Source: Hydrogenophaga sp. IBVHS1 (GTDB taxonomy: Bacteria; Pseudomonadota; Gammaproteobacteria; Burkholderiales; Burkholderiaceae_C). From it: 64,000 nt of DNA. The position numbers and the translations under genes were made by a program. The notes below the pieces were generated by a model. The model ran no database searches, was not told where the DNA came from, and saw only the letters and a list, made by a program, of their open reading frames with translations. The stretch's first letter is position 1. Each line of letters begins with the position of its first letter. Location: the NCBI RefSeq assembly GCF_002127265.1, contig NZ_NFUU01000001.1, positions 124,001 through 188,000 of the forward strand, given 5' to 3'. Shown here in pieces: positions 9,464 through 18,408 of the stretch.

Positions 9464-10213
9464 TCACGGAGACGAACCGTCAGCGCGAGCGAGTTCGGCG
9501 GCCAGTGCGAGGCTGCAATCTTCCAGGGGTGCGTCGAACAGGGTGGTGATCCAGCGCGATTCCCTCTGGCGGATGTGGTCCAGAAAAGGGCGCGCATCGC
9601 CCAGCGCCGCAAAAGCGTCGAAGCCGCTTTCAAGGAAGTGCTGCAGCGAATCCAGGCCTGCCGCGCGTGCCGGGTTGCGCATCATCCGCAGGGCCAGACG
9701 GAGCGCTTTCATGCGCGTGAGCCGCTGCAGCTCAGACCCCATGTGCTGCACCACCGCGAGCTGCCGCTCGCGCGCGGGTCGGTCGCCGGCCAGGCGCCAG
9801 CTCAGCGTGTAGCGCCGGGCGGGAGGAAGTGAAGCGTCCTGGGCGAGCCAGTGGCGGGCGAGCTCGTGGTCGAGCACTTCGGTCAGCGCATGCGCTTCGG
9901 CCAGGTCCACCGCGAGCTGCGCAACCGCTTCGGGGAACAGCCGCTCCAGCGCACCCGCGATGCGGCCGAACTGCGCGTCGCGCTGGGCGAAGTCTCGAAC
10001 CCCGTAAAGCTCATCCAGAAAAAAGCGTGTCGCCGGTGCAAAGGTTGGTTCCTGGGCAAGGTCGGCATAGGTGGCCCTGAACCTCTGGGCCTGCAGGTGT
10101 TTTACCTCGTTCACCGCCGCGGCCATGCCCGCCACCTGGGCCTGCAGGCGCAGTTGTTGCACGCGGTCCAGATGGGTGCGGATGCGGTCGGCGGCACGGT
10201 CGGGCTGGCTCAT
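9464..10213 (-). CDS. FFLEELY-motif family protein, function unknown
   Basis: A 249-residue, mostly helical, arginine- and alanine-rich protein. It contains RFFLDELYGVRDFAQRDAQF (from about residue 59), the motif that gives the family its name in Comamonadaceae genomes. No catalytic motif, signal peptide or membrane span is visible. The start at 10213 is chosen because an upstream extension would run into the divergent hydrolase gene. I cannot assign a function; it is unlinked in strand to the hydrolase and only loosely spaced (109 bases) from the ligase. Confidence 0.75.
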   Translation of the reverse strand: MSQPDRAADRIRTHLDRVQQLRLQAQVAGMAAAVNEVKHLQAQRFRATYADLAQEPTFAPATRFFLDELYGVRDFAQRDAQFGRIAGALERLFPEAVAQLAVDLAEAHALTEVLDHELARHWLAQDASLPPARRYTLSWRLAGDRPARERQLAVVQHMGSELQRLTRMKALRLALRMMRNPARAAGLDSLQHFLESGFDAFAALGDARPFLDHIRQRESRWITTLFDAPLEDCSLALAAELARADGSSP

Positions 10214-10282
10214 GGGAAATGATGATCTGGGAAAGACGGACCAGTCTAATTCGATGCGGCTGCCGCGTGCGATAGTGTGGCG

Positions 10283-11284
10283 ATGCAGGAACCGATCTCC
10301 AAAATCCCACCCACAGAACTCGCAGAGCCTCTGGTGCGGGCCGGTTCGGCCCTGGCGCGCCTGCAGCAGTGGCTGATGGCGGCCACGCTGCTCTTCACCG
10401 TGTTCTGGCTGATTTTCTGGTGGCCGCGTTCGCCGTTTGTTGCGCTGCTGGGCGTGGTGCTGAGTGTGGGCGGTTACGCGTTTGTGCTGGCGCTTGAAGG
10501 CCTTGCGGCCGCCTGGTTGAACCGGCTCGATGAAGCGCCTCGCGCGGGATGGCGCGATCTGCTGGGGGCCTGGTGGCAAGAAGTTCGCGTGGCCCCGCAG
10601 GTGTTCGCCTGGCGCCAGCCGTTTCGCTGGGCCAGCCTGCCCGATTCCGACGAGCCCTCAGGCTCCGGCACGCCTGCCGTGGTGTTCATCCACGGCTTCG
10701 TCTGCAACCGCGGCCTCTGGCTCCCCTGGATGAAGCGCCTGCGCGATCAGGGCGTGCCCTATGTGTCGGTCAATCTCGAACCGGTGTTCGGCAGCATCGA
10801 CGACTATGCCCAGCTGATTTCCGAAGGTGTGCGGCGCGCGCAGGCCCTGACGGGCGCACCGCCGATGCTGGTCTGTCACAGCATGGGGGGGCTGGCCGCG
10901 CGCGTCTGGCTGGCCAGCGAGCCAGAGACACCGGTGCACCGGGTGGTCACCATCGGCAGCCCGCACCGGGGCACCTGGCTGGGGCGCTTCAGTCGGGTCG
11001 CCAATGGCCGGCAGATGCGGTTGGGCGGCGACTGGTTGCGGGCGCTGCAAGCGCGCGAAGCGCAGATCAACCCGACGCACACCTACGCACGGTTTGTCTG
11101 CTGGTACTCGAACGCCGACAACATTGTGTTCCCGGCGTCCACCGCCACCTTGCCCGGCGCCGACAACCGGCTGCTCCCCGGCGCAGCCCACGTGGCCATG
11201 GCGTTTCACCCCAGGGTGATGAGCGAATCGCTCGCGCTGCTCTCGTCGGCCGCGAGTTCCCCCAGCGAGCGCACCGCTGCATAA
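10283..11284 (+). CDS. Alpha/beta hydrolase (lipase/PGAP1-like)
   Basis: A 333-residue probable membrane-anchored hydrolase. Residues about 30-80 hold two hydrophobic segments (LMAATLLFTVFWLIFWW and FVALLGVVLSVGGYAFVLAL). The hydrolase domain follows: the oxyanion region VVFIHGFVCNRGLWLPW, the nucleophile elbow CHSMGG, and GAAHVAMAFHP as the likely catalytic-histidine region. The elbow has C-H-S-M-G-G rather than G-x-S-x-G at its first position, as in some PGAP1-like lipases. Start could be GTG at 10277. Its 3' end overlaps phhA on the other strand by 79 bases. Confidence 0.82.
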   Translation: MQEPISKIPPTELAEPLVRAGSALARLQQWLMAATLLFTVFWLIFWWPRSPFVALLGVVLSVGGYAFVLALEGLAAAWLNRLDEAPRAGWRDLLGAWWQEVRVAPQVFAWRQPFRWASLPDSDEPSGSGTPAVVFIHGFVCNRGLWLPWMKRLRDQGVPYVSVNLEPVFGSIDDYAQLISEGVRRAQALTGAPPMLVCHSMGGLAARVWLASEPETPVHRVVTIGSPHRGTWLGRFSRVANGRQMRLGGDWLRALQAREAQINPTHTYARFVCWYSNADNIVFPASTATLPGADNRLLPGAAHVAMAFHPRVMSESLALLSSAASSPSERTAA

Positions 11285-12060
11285 AGCGGCGCGAAGTCGG
11301 GAGCGGTCATGTCGAACAGCTGTTTGAAGCTGTCGATGACAAAGTAAGTGGCCTGGAAATCGTCGATCTTGTAGCGCGTGCGCATGCAGCGCAGCAAATC
11401 CAGCTTCACCCGTTGAGGGTGCTGGCTGGTCACGCTGTGCTTGAGCTCGCTGGAAGAACTCAGAATGCCCGCCCCGTAGGCCCGCAGGCCATCGGGCTGG
11501 CGTATCAGGCCGAACTCGATCGTGTACCAGTACAGCCGCGAGAGCAGCTCCCCCGCGCCCAGATCATGCGCCTTGAGGCCACCGGCGCCGTATCGCTGCA
11601 CGTAGTCGGCGAACACCGGGTTGAACAGCAGCGGCACGTGGCCGAACAGGTCGTGGAACACGTCCGGCTCGACGATGTAGTCGAATTCTTCGGGCGTGCG
11701 GATCCAGTCCGTCACCGGAAAGCGGCGGTTCGCCAGCAGATCGAAGAACGGTCGCTCCGGGATCAGGCCCGGCACCGCCACGATCTCCCAGCCAGTGGCG
11801 GGCTTCAGGCGCTCGTTGATTTCTTCAAAGCGTGGAATGCGGTCGCGCACGCCCAGCGAGGGCAGGGCCTCGATGAACGCATCGCACGCAAGGCCGGGCA
11901 GCAGCGCGGTCTGGCGTGCGTAGAGCCGGCGGTAGGTGTCGTGGTCGGCGTCGGTGTACGACGCCCAGTTTTGTGGGCAGGTGTAGTCGGCGTGGGCGCG
12001 CTCGTAGTCGCCACGGGGTGGGCGCTCGCTGGCGCCATACACAACAGGTTCAACGGCCAT
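11206..12060 (-). CDS. phhA: Phenylalanine 4-monooxygenase
   Basis: A 284-residue pterin-dependent enzyme that hydroxylates L-phenylalanine to L-tyrosine. The non-heme iron facial triad is visible as H136 and H141 in EPDVFHDLFGHVPLL and E182 in YWYTIEFGLI. The pterin/aromatic site is represented by GWEIVAVPGLIPERPFFDLL. It lies 12 bases after hppD on the same strand, so the two are probably cotranscribed. The last 26 codons overlap the converging hydrolase gene. The pterin recycling enzyme PhhB is not in the window. Confidence 0.95.
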   Translation of the reverse strand: MAVEPVVYGASERPPRGDYERAHADYTCPQNWASYTDADHDTYRRLYARQTALLPGLACDAFIEALPSLGVRDRIPRFEEINERLKPATGWEIVAVPGLIPERPFFDLLANRRFPVTDWIRTPEEFDYIVEPDVFHDLFGHVPLLFNPVFADYVQRYGAGGLKAHDLGAGELLSRLYWYTIEFGLIRQPDGLRAYGAGILSSSSELKHSVTSQHPQRVKLDLLRCMRTRYKIDDFQATYFVIDSFKQLFDMTAPDFAPLYAAVRSLGELAADESSASDSLITLG

Positions 12061-12072
12061 GGCGGTGGCCCC

Positions 12073-13194
12073 TCATGCCTTCAGCACGCCGCGGCGCACC
12101 TGGTCCAGTTCCATGGTTTCAAACAGCGCCTTGAAATTGCCCTCACCAAAACCCTGGTTGCCCTTGCGCTGGATGAACTCGAAAAAGATCGGGCCGAGCT
12201 GGTTCTCGCTGAAGATCTGGAGCAGCAGCTCGCCGGGCACACCATCGACGAGGATGTTGCGCTGCTTCAGGGCCTCCAGGTTTTCGCCATGGTCTGGAAT
12301 GCGCTTGGGCAGCAGCTCGTAGTAGGTCTCGCTGGTGTTGAGCAGCTTCACGCCACTGAGCTCGAGCGCGTCCACGGTGTCGTACAGGTTGGTCGAGCCC
12401 ATGGCAATGTGCTGGATGCCCTCGCCGTGGTAACGGTCCAGGTACTCCTGGATCTGGCCGGCTTTTTCGTTGCCCTCTTCATTGATGGGGATGCGGATCT
12501 TGCCGCAGGGGCTGGTCATGGCCTTGCTCTTCACCCCGGTGGCCTGGCCCTCGATGTCGAAGTAGCGCACCTCGCGGAAGTTGAACAGGCGCTCGTAGAA
12601 GCCAGCCCACTCCTCCATGCGGCCGCGGTGCACGTTGTGGGTGAGGTGGTCGATGTAGGTCAGGCCATGGCCCGCCGGGTTGAGCTCGGCGCCGGGCAGG
12701 GGCTCGAAGTCCACGTCGAAGAACCCGATGTTGCCGATTTCACCTTCTTTGGCCCCATTCTTGCCGCGCCACCGGTCGATGAAATAGATGATGGAGTCGC
12801 CGATGCCCTTGATGGCGGGGATGTTGAGTTCACCCGGGCCGGCGGATTGCGCGTAACCCCAGGCGCCGAGCGAAATGGCGCGCTCATAGGCCGCCTTGGC
12901 GTCTTTCACCCGGAAAGCGATCGCGCAGACGCTGGGCCCGTGCAGACGAGCGAAACGCTGGGCGAAGCTGTCGGGTTCGGCGTTGATGATGAAGTTGATC
13001 TCCCCCTGGCGGTACAGCGTGACAGCCTTGTGGCGGTGCTTTGCGATCGGCTTGAATCCCATGCGCTCGAACAGAGCACCCATGGCCACGGGATCGGGCG
13101 CGGCGTATTCGATGAACTCAAAGCCATCGGTGCCCATGGGGTTCTCCCAAGGGGTCGCGGCGGTCTGGGCGGCGGCGGGCAGTGCGCTGTTCAT
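12073..13194 (-). CDS. hppD: 4-hydroxyphenylpyruvate dioxygenase
   Basis: A 373-residue iron enzyme converting 4-hydroxyphenylpyruvate to homogentisate in tyrosine breakdown. The vicinal-oxygen-chelate repeats are clear, and the iron ligands are H183 (IDHLTHNV), H262 (GIQHIAMG) and E339 (FFEFIQRKGNQGFG). An ATG also exists at 13206, but GGAG lies six bases before the ATG at 13194, which I prefer. With phhA it forms a short phenylalanine/tyrosine catabolic operon. Homogentisate dioxygenase is not in the window. Confidence 0.95.
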   Translation of the reverse strand: MNSALPAAAQTAATPWENPMGTDGFEFIEYAAPDPVAMGALFERMGFKPIAKHRHKAVTLYRQGEINFIINAEPDSFAQRFARLHGPSVCAIAFRVKDAKAAYERAISLGAWGYAQSAGPGELNIPAIKGIGDSIIYFIDRWRGKNGAKEGEIGNIGFFDVDFEPLPGAELNPAGHGLTYIDHLTHNVHRGRMEEWAGFYERLFNFREVRYFDIEGQATGVKSKAMTSPCGKIRIPINEEGNEKAGQIQEYLDRYHGEGIQHIAMGSTNLYDTVDALELSGVKLLNTSETYYELLPKRIPDHGENLEALKQRNILVDGVPGELLLQIFSENQLGPIFFEFIQRKGNQGFGEGNFKALFETMELDQVRRGVLKA

Positions 13195-13284
13195 GTCTGT
13201 CTCCATATTGGTTGGCGGATTGCGCCACTGTATCGGCGCAGCGTGTCACGATTTCGGCGTTTCGGGGCGTCCCACTTGTCTGGA

Positions 13285-13301
13285 TTGCAGGAAACCTGCA
13301 A
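13285..13301. promoter_or_regulatory. Candidate operator between hppD and its divergent regulator
   Basis: TTGCAGGAAACCTGCAA is a perfect inverted repeat (7-bp arms, 3-base centre). It ends 10 bases before the ATG of the Lrp/AsnC-type gene and lies about 90 bases upstream of hppD. Lrp-family proteins bind dyad sites, so this is a reasonable operator for autoregulation and for control of hppD-phhA. The assignment is inferred from symmetry and position. Confidence 0.5.
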
Positions 13302-13311
13302 ACTTCCGCCT

Positions 13312-13785
13312 ATGGATGCACTTGACAAGCTCGATCGCCAGATTCTCCGCAGCCTGCAGGCCGATGGCCGGGCCACCTACGACCAGATTGCGGAATCCGT
13401 GGGCCTCTCGCCCAGCGCGGTGCTGCGCCGTGTGCGGCGCCTGGAAGAGGCGCATGTGATCGACCGCTACGTGGCGCTCGTGCGGCCGGAGGCAGTGGGG
13501 CTGGGGCTTACGGCGCATGTGAACGTGCGGCTGGAGAAACACGCTGGCAGCGCCAAACGCAGCCCCATGGACCAGTTCCGAGCGAGCGTGCTGAGCTGGC
13601 CGGAGGTGGTGGAGTGTGCAGCGCTCACCGGCGAGATGGACTTCCAGCTGCGCCTGGTGGTGGCCGACATGGCGGCCTACTCGCGCTTCATGATGGACAC
13701 CCTGCTCAAACACCCCAGCGTGCAGGACTGCAAGACCAGCTTCGTGATGGACCGCGTGAAAAGCACCACGGCGCTGCCGGTTTGA
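13312..13785 (+). CDS. Lrp/AsnC family transcriptional regulator
   Basis: A 157-residue regulator. The N-terminal helix-turn-helix begins LDKLDRQILRSLQADGRATY and continues DQIAESVGLSPSAVLRRVRR, both typical of Lrp/AsnC. The C-terminal RAM ligand-binding domain includes VVECAALTGEMDFQLRLVV. The frame stays open far upstream, but MDALDKLDRQ is the only start matching the family and follows the palindrome at 13285. Divergent orientation from hppD-phhA suggests it senses an aromatic amino acid or pathway intermediate (inference). Confidence 0.9.
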   Translation: MDALDKLDRQILRSLQADGRATYDQIAESVGLSPSAVLRRVRRLEEAHVIDRYVALVRPEAVGLGLTAHVNVRLEKHAGSAKRSPMDQFRASVLSWPEVVECAALTGEMDFQLRLVVADMAAYSRFMMDTLLKHPSVQDCKTSFVMDRVKSTTALPV

Positions 13786-13872
13786 GGCCGCACCAGTGCC
13801 CCGCTCGTCGGTTCCCCTTGCTTTAGGGGTCTCAGTCCTTGTGAATATAGGGAAAACCCGTACATTCGCCGC

Positions 13873-14523
13873 ATGGTGAATTCCGAGAAAACCTCCACGC
13901 CCGTCGTGCCCATCCGCTCCATCGGCCCGGGGCAGGTGGAGCGCATTGAGGCGCACCTGCTGGCGCTGGAGCCGCACGACCGGTACCTGCGTTTTGGCTA
14001 CGCGGCCAACGACGAGCAGATCCAGCGCTACGTGGCGCAGTTGAATTTCGATCGAGACGAGCTGTTCGGCATTTTCAACCGCAAGCTCGAACTCATCGCC
14101 ATGGCCCACCTGGCCTTCTCGCTCGACCCCAAGTACACGAGTTGCGCCGAGTTCGGCGTGTCGGTGGCGAAGAGCGCGCGCGGCCGGGGCTACGGCAGCC
14201 GCCTGTTCGAGCGCGCGGTCATGCACGCGCGCAACGAGGGGGTGAACATGCTGTTCATCCATGCGCTGTCGGAGAACACGGCCATGCTCAAGATCGCACG
14301 CCATGCCGGCGCGGTCATCGAGCGAGATGGCTCGGAGTCCGAGGCGCACCTGCGCCTGCCCCCGGCCGACTTCGATTCGCGCGTGACCGAAATGGTCAAC
14401 CAGCAAGTGGCCATCACCGACTACCACTTCAAGGCTCAGGCCAAGCAGTTCTGGGGTTTGCTCTCGGTGCTGCAGGACATTCGGCGCGGCGTACGCGACG
14501 CGCGCGAACGCGTTCGCGGCTGA
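13873..14523 (+). CDS. GNAT family N-acetyltransferase
   Basis: A 216-residue protein with the acetyl-CoA-binding motif A as VSVAKSARGRGYGSRLFERA around residues 97-116 (R-G-R-G-Y-G). Strand and helix elements before (ELIAMAHLAFS) and after (NMLFIHALSENTAMLKIARH) fit the GNAT fold. The C-terminal helix ends WGLLSVLQDIRRGVRDARE. The substrate cannot be identified. It stands alone between the Lrp-type gene and the corC-like gene, on the same strand as both. Confidence 0.85.
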   Translation: MVNSEKTSTPVVPIRSIGPGQVERIEAHLLALEPHDRYLRFGYAANDEQIQRYVAQLNFDRDELFGIFNRKLELIAMAHLAFSLDPKYTSCAEFGVSVAKSARGRGYGSRLFERAVMHARNEGVNMLFIHALSENTAMLKIARHAGAVIERDGSESEAHLRLPPADFDSRVTEMVNQQVAITDYHFKAQAKQFWGLLSVLQDIRRGVRDARERVRG

Positions 14524-14617
14524 GGCGCCGCCCGGCACCGACGGGCGGCGTTGCTTTGCGCCGCGCCACCTGCTTGGGGTATCCTTTCGGACCGTTACAA
14601 CCCCCTAACTATCTTCA

Positions 14618-15484
14618 GTGGCCGAATCCCCTCCCAGTAGTGGGCCGCAGCGCAGCCTGCGGCATGCCGACAAACGTGGTTTCCTGCAAAAGCTCGCGGA
14701 ATTCATCCACCCCGGGCCGGACTCCAAGGACGAGCTGATCGAGACCCTTGCCGAGGCCGAGGACAACGACATCATCAACGCCGAATCGCGGGTGATGCTC
14801 GAAGGTGTGATCCGCATCGCCGACATGACCGCAGGCGACGTGATGGTGGCCACCCCGCGCATGGACGTGCTCGATATCGACGCTCCGTACGACGAGTTGC
14901 TTCACCTCGTCATCGACACCGCGCACTCGCGCTTTCCGGTCTACGAGGGGGAGCGGGAAAACATCATCGGCATCCTGCTGGCCAAGGATCTGCTCAAGTT
15001 GCAGCGCGCGCCCGAGCTCAACATTCGTGCCCTGTTGCGCCCGGCCACCTTTGTGCCCGAAACCAAGGGTCTCAACGACCTGTTGCGCGAGTTCCGTGGC
15101 AACCGCAACCACCTCGCCATCGTGATCGACGAGTTCGGCCGCGTGGCCGGCCTCATCACCATCGAAGATGTGCTTGAGGAAATCGTGGGCGAGATCGAGG
15201 ATGAATTCGATGTGGCTGAAGATGAGGGCGACATTTTCGCCCTGGCCGACGGCACCTGGCGCGTGAGCGGCGACACGCCGATCGAGCGCATCAACGAGTC
15301 CTTCGGCCTCAAACTGCCCGAGGAAGATTTCGACACCATTGGCGGCATGATCGCGCACGCCATGGGTCATGTGCCCAAACGCGGAGAGACGCACGAACTC
15401 GAAGGCCTGCGCTTTGTCGTGCTGCACACCAAGGGTGGCGCGGTGAAGTGGTTCAAGGTCGCGCCTGTACCGGGTGAGGCCTGA
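14618..15484 (+). CDS. CorC/HlyC family (YbeX-type) CBS-domain protein
   Basis: A 288-residue cytosolic protein. A pair of CBS domains spans about residues 65-190 (AGDVMVATPRMDVLDIDAPY, then IVIDEFGRVAGLITIEDVLE), followed by the CorC/HlyC C-terminal domain (DTPIERINESFGLKLPEEDF). It lies directly before lnt, exactly as E. coli ybeX (corC) does. The family is linked to Mg/Co efflux or ribosome maturation, so the exact function is open. The start is GTG at 14618. Confidence 0.9.
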   Translation: MAESPPSSGPQRSLRHADKRGFLQKLAEFIHPGPDSKDELIETLAEAEDNDIINAESRVMLEGVIRIADMTAGDVMVATPRMDVLDIDAPYDELLHLVIDTAHSRFPVYEGERENIIGILLAKDLLKLQRAPELNIRALLRPATFVPETKGLNDLLREFRGNRNHLAIVIDEFGRVAGLITIEDVLEEIVGEIEDEFDVAEDEGDIFALADGTWRVSGDTPIERINESFGLKLPEEDFDTIGGMIAHAMGHVPKRGETHELEGLRFVVLHTKGGAVKWFKVAPVPGEA

Positions 15485-15497
15485 GGCCGCCTGACCC

Positions 15498-17381
15498 ATG
15501 CGAAGCCTGTTCGGATCGCTGCACACGCCGTCGAGTTTCAACCCGATGAGCCGGCGCCCGCCAGGGCGCAGCGCGCGCGGCAGCGGATTCTTCTGGTGGT
15601 TGCTCTGCCTGCTGGGTGGCGCCTTGCAGGCGGCCTCCATCGCCTGGCCGCTGAAGGACTGGGCCTTGCCCGGCGCGGTGCCGGGCCAGCCCAATGGTTT
15701 CTGGCAAATCGTGTCGCTGGCCCTGCTGGTGCTGGCGCTGCAGTTTGCCACCCGCGTCGGGCAGGCCGTGTGGCGCGGCTGGGTGTTCTCCACGGTGTGG
15801 CTGGCCGGCACGTTCTGGTGGCTGTTCGTTTCCATGCACACCTATGGCGGGCTGCCCGCGTGGCTGGCGGTGCTGGCGGTGCTGGCTCTCGCCGGTTTCC
15901 TCTCGATCTATTACGCGGTGGGCGTCGGCTTTCTGTGTGCGTGGGCGCCCGTTTCCCGCACGGCGCAAGCACTCATGTTCGCCTCGCTGTGGACGCTGGC
16001 CGAACTCGCGCGCGGTCACTGGTTCACCGGCTTTCCGTGGGGCGCGGGCGGTTACGCCCAGGTCGATCTCATGGCCGTGTGGGCGCCTCTGGTGGGCGTG
16101 TACGGCATGGGTTTCATTGCGGCGGTGCTGGCCTACACGCTGGCCTCGGTGGTATCCGGGTTGTGGCGGCGGCTGAGCGTGTGGATGCTCTCACCCGTGA
16201 GCCGCCCCACCGGGCGCACTGCTGCAGGTTCCCGCGTGGCGGCGCCGGGTGCTCGGGTCCAGGCCCGCATCGTGCCGGGCTTGTCCGATGGCTGGTGGGG
16301 GCTCGCGCGCACGCTTTTGCTGCTCCTCTCGGTAGGCCTGCTGCTGACCAGCGTGGTCGGGGGTGGCCAGGCCTGGCGCAATCTCGGCCAGCGCCATACC
16401 GCCAGCACGGGTGAGCTGCGGGTGTGGTTGTTGCAGGGCAACATCGCGCAGGATCAGAAATTTGTGCCGGGCACCGGCATCGCCCAGGCTCTGGAGTGGT
16501 ACCCACGCCAGATCGCCGAGGCCGTGGCCGCCACCCGGGCCTCCCCCACCAGCGGGCCGCAGCTGGTGGTGGCACCCGAGACCGCCGTGCCCCTGCTGCC
16601 GGACCAACTGGGCCCGGCGTTCTGGCAGCCGCTGCTGGGCGACCTGGCGCAGCAGCCCAGCGGCAGCAACGCCGTGGGCGTGCTGGTGGGTTTGCCACTG
16701 GGCAGCATGGAAACGGGGTACACCAATTCGGTGTGGGGCCTCACCGCCGATTCGGCGCGTCAGGCAGCTGGCCGGCTCAACGCCAGCGACAACGGCATCT
16801 ACACCTACGACAAACACCACCTCGTGCCCTTCGGCGAGTTCATCCCGCCCCTGTTCCGCTGGTTCACCAACCTCATGAACATCCCGCTTGGCGACTTCAA
16901 CCGGGGCGCATTGCCTCAACCCGCCTGGGTGCTGGGCAGCCAGCGCATCTCACCCAACATCTGCTATGAGGATTTGTTCGGCGAAGAGCTCGCGGCCTCA
17001 TTCCGGGATCCCGAGGTCGCGCCCACCTTGCTGGTGAACCTGAGCAACATAGCCTGGTTTGGCGACACCATCGCGATCGATCAGCACCTTCACGCTTCAC
17101 GCCTGCGCGCCATTGAACTGGGGCGGCCCATGCTGCGAGCCACCAACACCGGCGCCACCGCTGTCATTGACCACCGCGGCCAGGTGACGCACGCGCTGGA
17201 GCGCCTCACCCGCGGCCGGCTTGAAGCCACGGTGGAAGGCCGCAGTGGCCTCACGCCCTATGCCGACTGGGCCGCGCGCTGGGGCCTGGCGCCCCTCTGG
17301 ATCGGCTGCCTCACGCTCGTGCTGCTGATCGCCGCGATGCGGGGCCTGGGCCGGCGCGGCGGGCGCACGCGCCGCCGCTGA
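15498..17381 (+). CDS. lnt: Apolipoprotein N-acyltransferase
   Basis: An inner-membrane enzyme that transfers the third acyl chain onto lipoproteins. The first third holds several hydrophobic segments; the C-terminal half is the nitrilase domain with catalytic residues E361 (VAPETAVP), K439 (DKHHLVPFGEF) and C489 (SPNICYEDLFGEE). At 627 residues it is roughly 100 longer than most Lnt proteins. The extra length is a loop around residues 230-260 between membrane segments, rich in R, A and G, plus an N-terminal tail. It starts 13 bases after the corC-like gene, the common corC-lnt arrangement. Confidence 0.95.
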   Translation: MRSLFGSLHTPSSFNPMSRRPPGRSARGSGFFWWLLCLLGGALQAASIAWPLKDWALPGAVPGQPNGFWQIVSLALLVLALQFATRVGQAVWRGWVFSTVWLAGTFWWLFVSMHTYGGLPAWLAVLAVLALAGFLSIYYAVGVGFLCAWAPVSRTAQALMFASLWTLAELARGHWFTGFPWGAGGYAQVDLMAVWAPLVGVYGMGFIAAVLAYTLASVVSGLWRRLSVWMLSPVSRPTGRTAAGSRVAAPGARVQARIVPGLSDGWWGLARTLLLLLSVGLLLTSVVGGGQAWRNLGQRHTASTGELRVWLLQGNIAQDQKFVPGTGIAQALEWYPRQIAEAVAATRASPTSGPQLVVAPETAVPLLPDQLGPAFWQPLLGDLAQQPSGSNAVGVLVGLPLGSMETGYTNSVWGLTADSARQAAGRLNASDNGIYTYDKHHLVPFGEFIPPLFRWFTNLMNIPLGDFNRGALPQPAWVLGSQRISPNICYEDLFGEELAASFRDPEVAPTLLVNLSNIAWFGDTIAIDQHLHASRLRAIELGRPMLRATNTGATAVIDHRGQVTHALERLTRGRLEATVEGRSGLTPYADWAARWGLAPLWIGCLTLVLLIAAMRGLGRRGGRTRRR

Positions 17382-17481
17382 GCGCGGCCCGTAAAATCAC
17401 GCGATCGGCCGGCGCGATCGGCTGGTCGCCCGCCTCCCCAATCCCGATCCCTCTCGCCGGGCAGCGCCCCGGCCTTCCTGC

Positions 17482-18387
17482 ATGTTGACCTTCCAGCAAA
17501 TCATCCTGACCCTGCAGTCCTATTGGGACCGCCAGGGCTGCGCGCTGCTGCAGCCCTACGACATGGAAGTCGGCGCAGGCACCAGCCACACCGCCACCTT
17601 CTTGCGCGCGCTCGGGCCTGAGCCCTGGAAGGCCGCCTATGTGCAACCCAGCCGCCGCCCTAAAGATGGCCGCTACGGCGAGAACCCCAACCGCCTGCAG
17701 CACTACTACCAGTACCAGGTGGTGCTGAAGCCCGCGCCTTCCAACATCCTCGAGCTGTACCTGGGCAGCCTGGAGGCGCTCGGCTTCGATCTCAAGAAAA
17801 ACGACATCCGCTTCGTGGAAGACGACTGGGAGAACCCCACGCTGGGTGCCTGGGGCCTGGGCTGGGAGGTGTGGCTGAACGGCATGGAAGTCACGCAGTT
17901 CACCTACTTCCAGCAAGTGGGCGGCATCGACTGCAAGCCCATCACCGGCGAGATCACCTATGGCCTGGAGCGCCTGGCCATGTACCTGCAGGGCGTGGAC
18001 AACGTCTACAACCTCAAGTGGACCGACACCATGAGTTATGGGGACGTGTATCTCCAGAACGAAAAGGAGCAGTCGGCCTACAACTTCGAGCACTCGGACG
18101 CCGACTTCCTGTTCACCGCCTTCGGTGCACACGAAAAACAGGCGAAGTACCTGATGGAGCAGCAGCTCGCGCTGCCCGCCTACGAGCAGGTCCTGAAATG
18201 CGCACACAGCTTCAACCTGCTGGACGCGCGCGGGGCCATCAGCGTCACCGAACGTGCCGCCTACATCGGCCGCATCCGCAACCTGGCGCGTGCCGTGGCG
18301 CAGAGCTACTACGAAAGCCGCGAGCGTCTGGGCTTTCCCATGGCGCCGCGCGAGTGGGTGGCACAGATTGAGAAGAAGGCCGCTTGA
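17482..18387 (+). CDS. glyQ: Glycyl-tRNA synthetase alpha subunit
   Basis: A 301-residue class II synthetase catalytic subunit that activates glycine in an alpha2beta2 enzyme. The N-terminus [20 protein letters not shown] and the motif 2 region [20 protein letters not shown] are diagnostic. It is followed 21 bases later by glyS, the obligate partner. The 100 bases upstream are GC-rich and include GTAAAATCAC, which might be a -10, but there is no convincing -35. Confidence 0.98.
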   Translation: MLTFQQIILTLQSYWDRQGCALLQPYDMEVGAGTSHTATFLRALGPEPWKAAYVQPSRRPKDGRYGENPNRLQHYYQYQVVLKPAPSNILELYLGSLEALGFDLKKNDIRFVEDDWENPTLGAWGLGWEVWLNGMEVTQFTYFQQVGGIDCKPITGEITYGLERLAMYLQGVDNVYNLKWTDTMSYGDVYLQNEKEQSAYNFEHSDADFLFTAFGAHEKQAKYLMEQQLALPAYEQVLKCAHSFNLLDARGAISVTERAAYIGRIRNLARAVAQSYYESRERLGFPMAPREWVAQIEKKAA

Positions 18388-18408
18388 AGGCCGCGTGAAA
18401 GTACAAGA

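Noticed and set aside
10549..13311. An open plus-strand frame running upstream of the Lrp-type regulator for over 900 codons
   Set aside because: It crosses the hydrolase, phhA and hppD in other frames or strands. Only the part from 13312 matches the Lrp/AsnC family.
17391..17400. GTAAAATCAC as a -10 for glyQS
   Set aside because: TAAAAT is plausible but the region upstream has no -35-like hexamer at a fitting distance.
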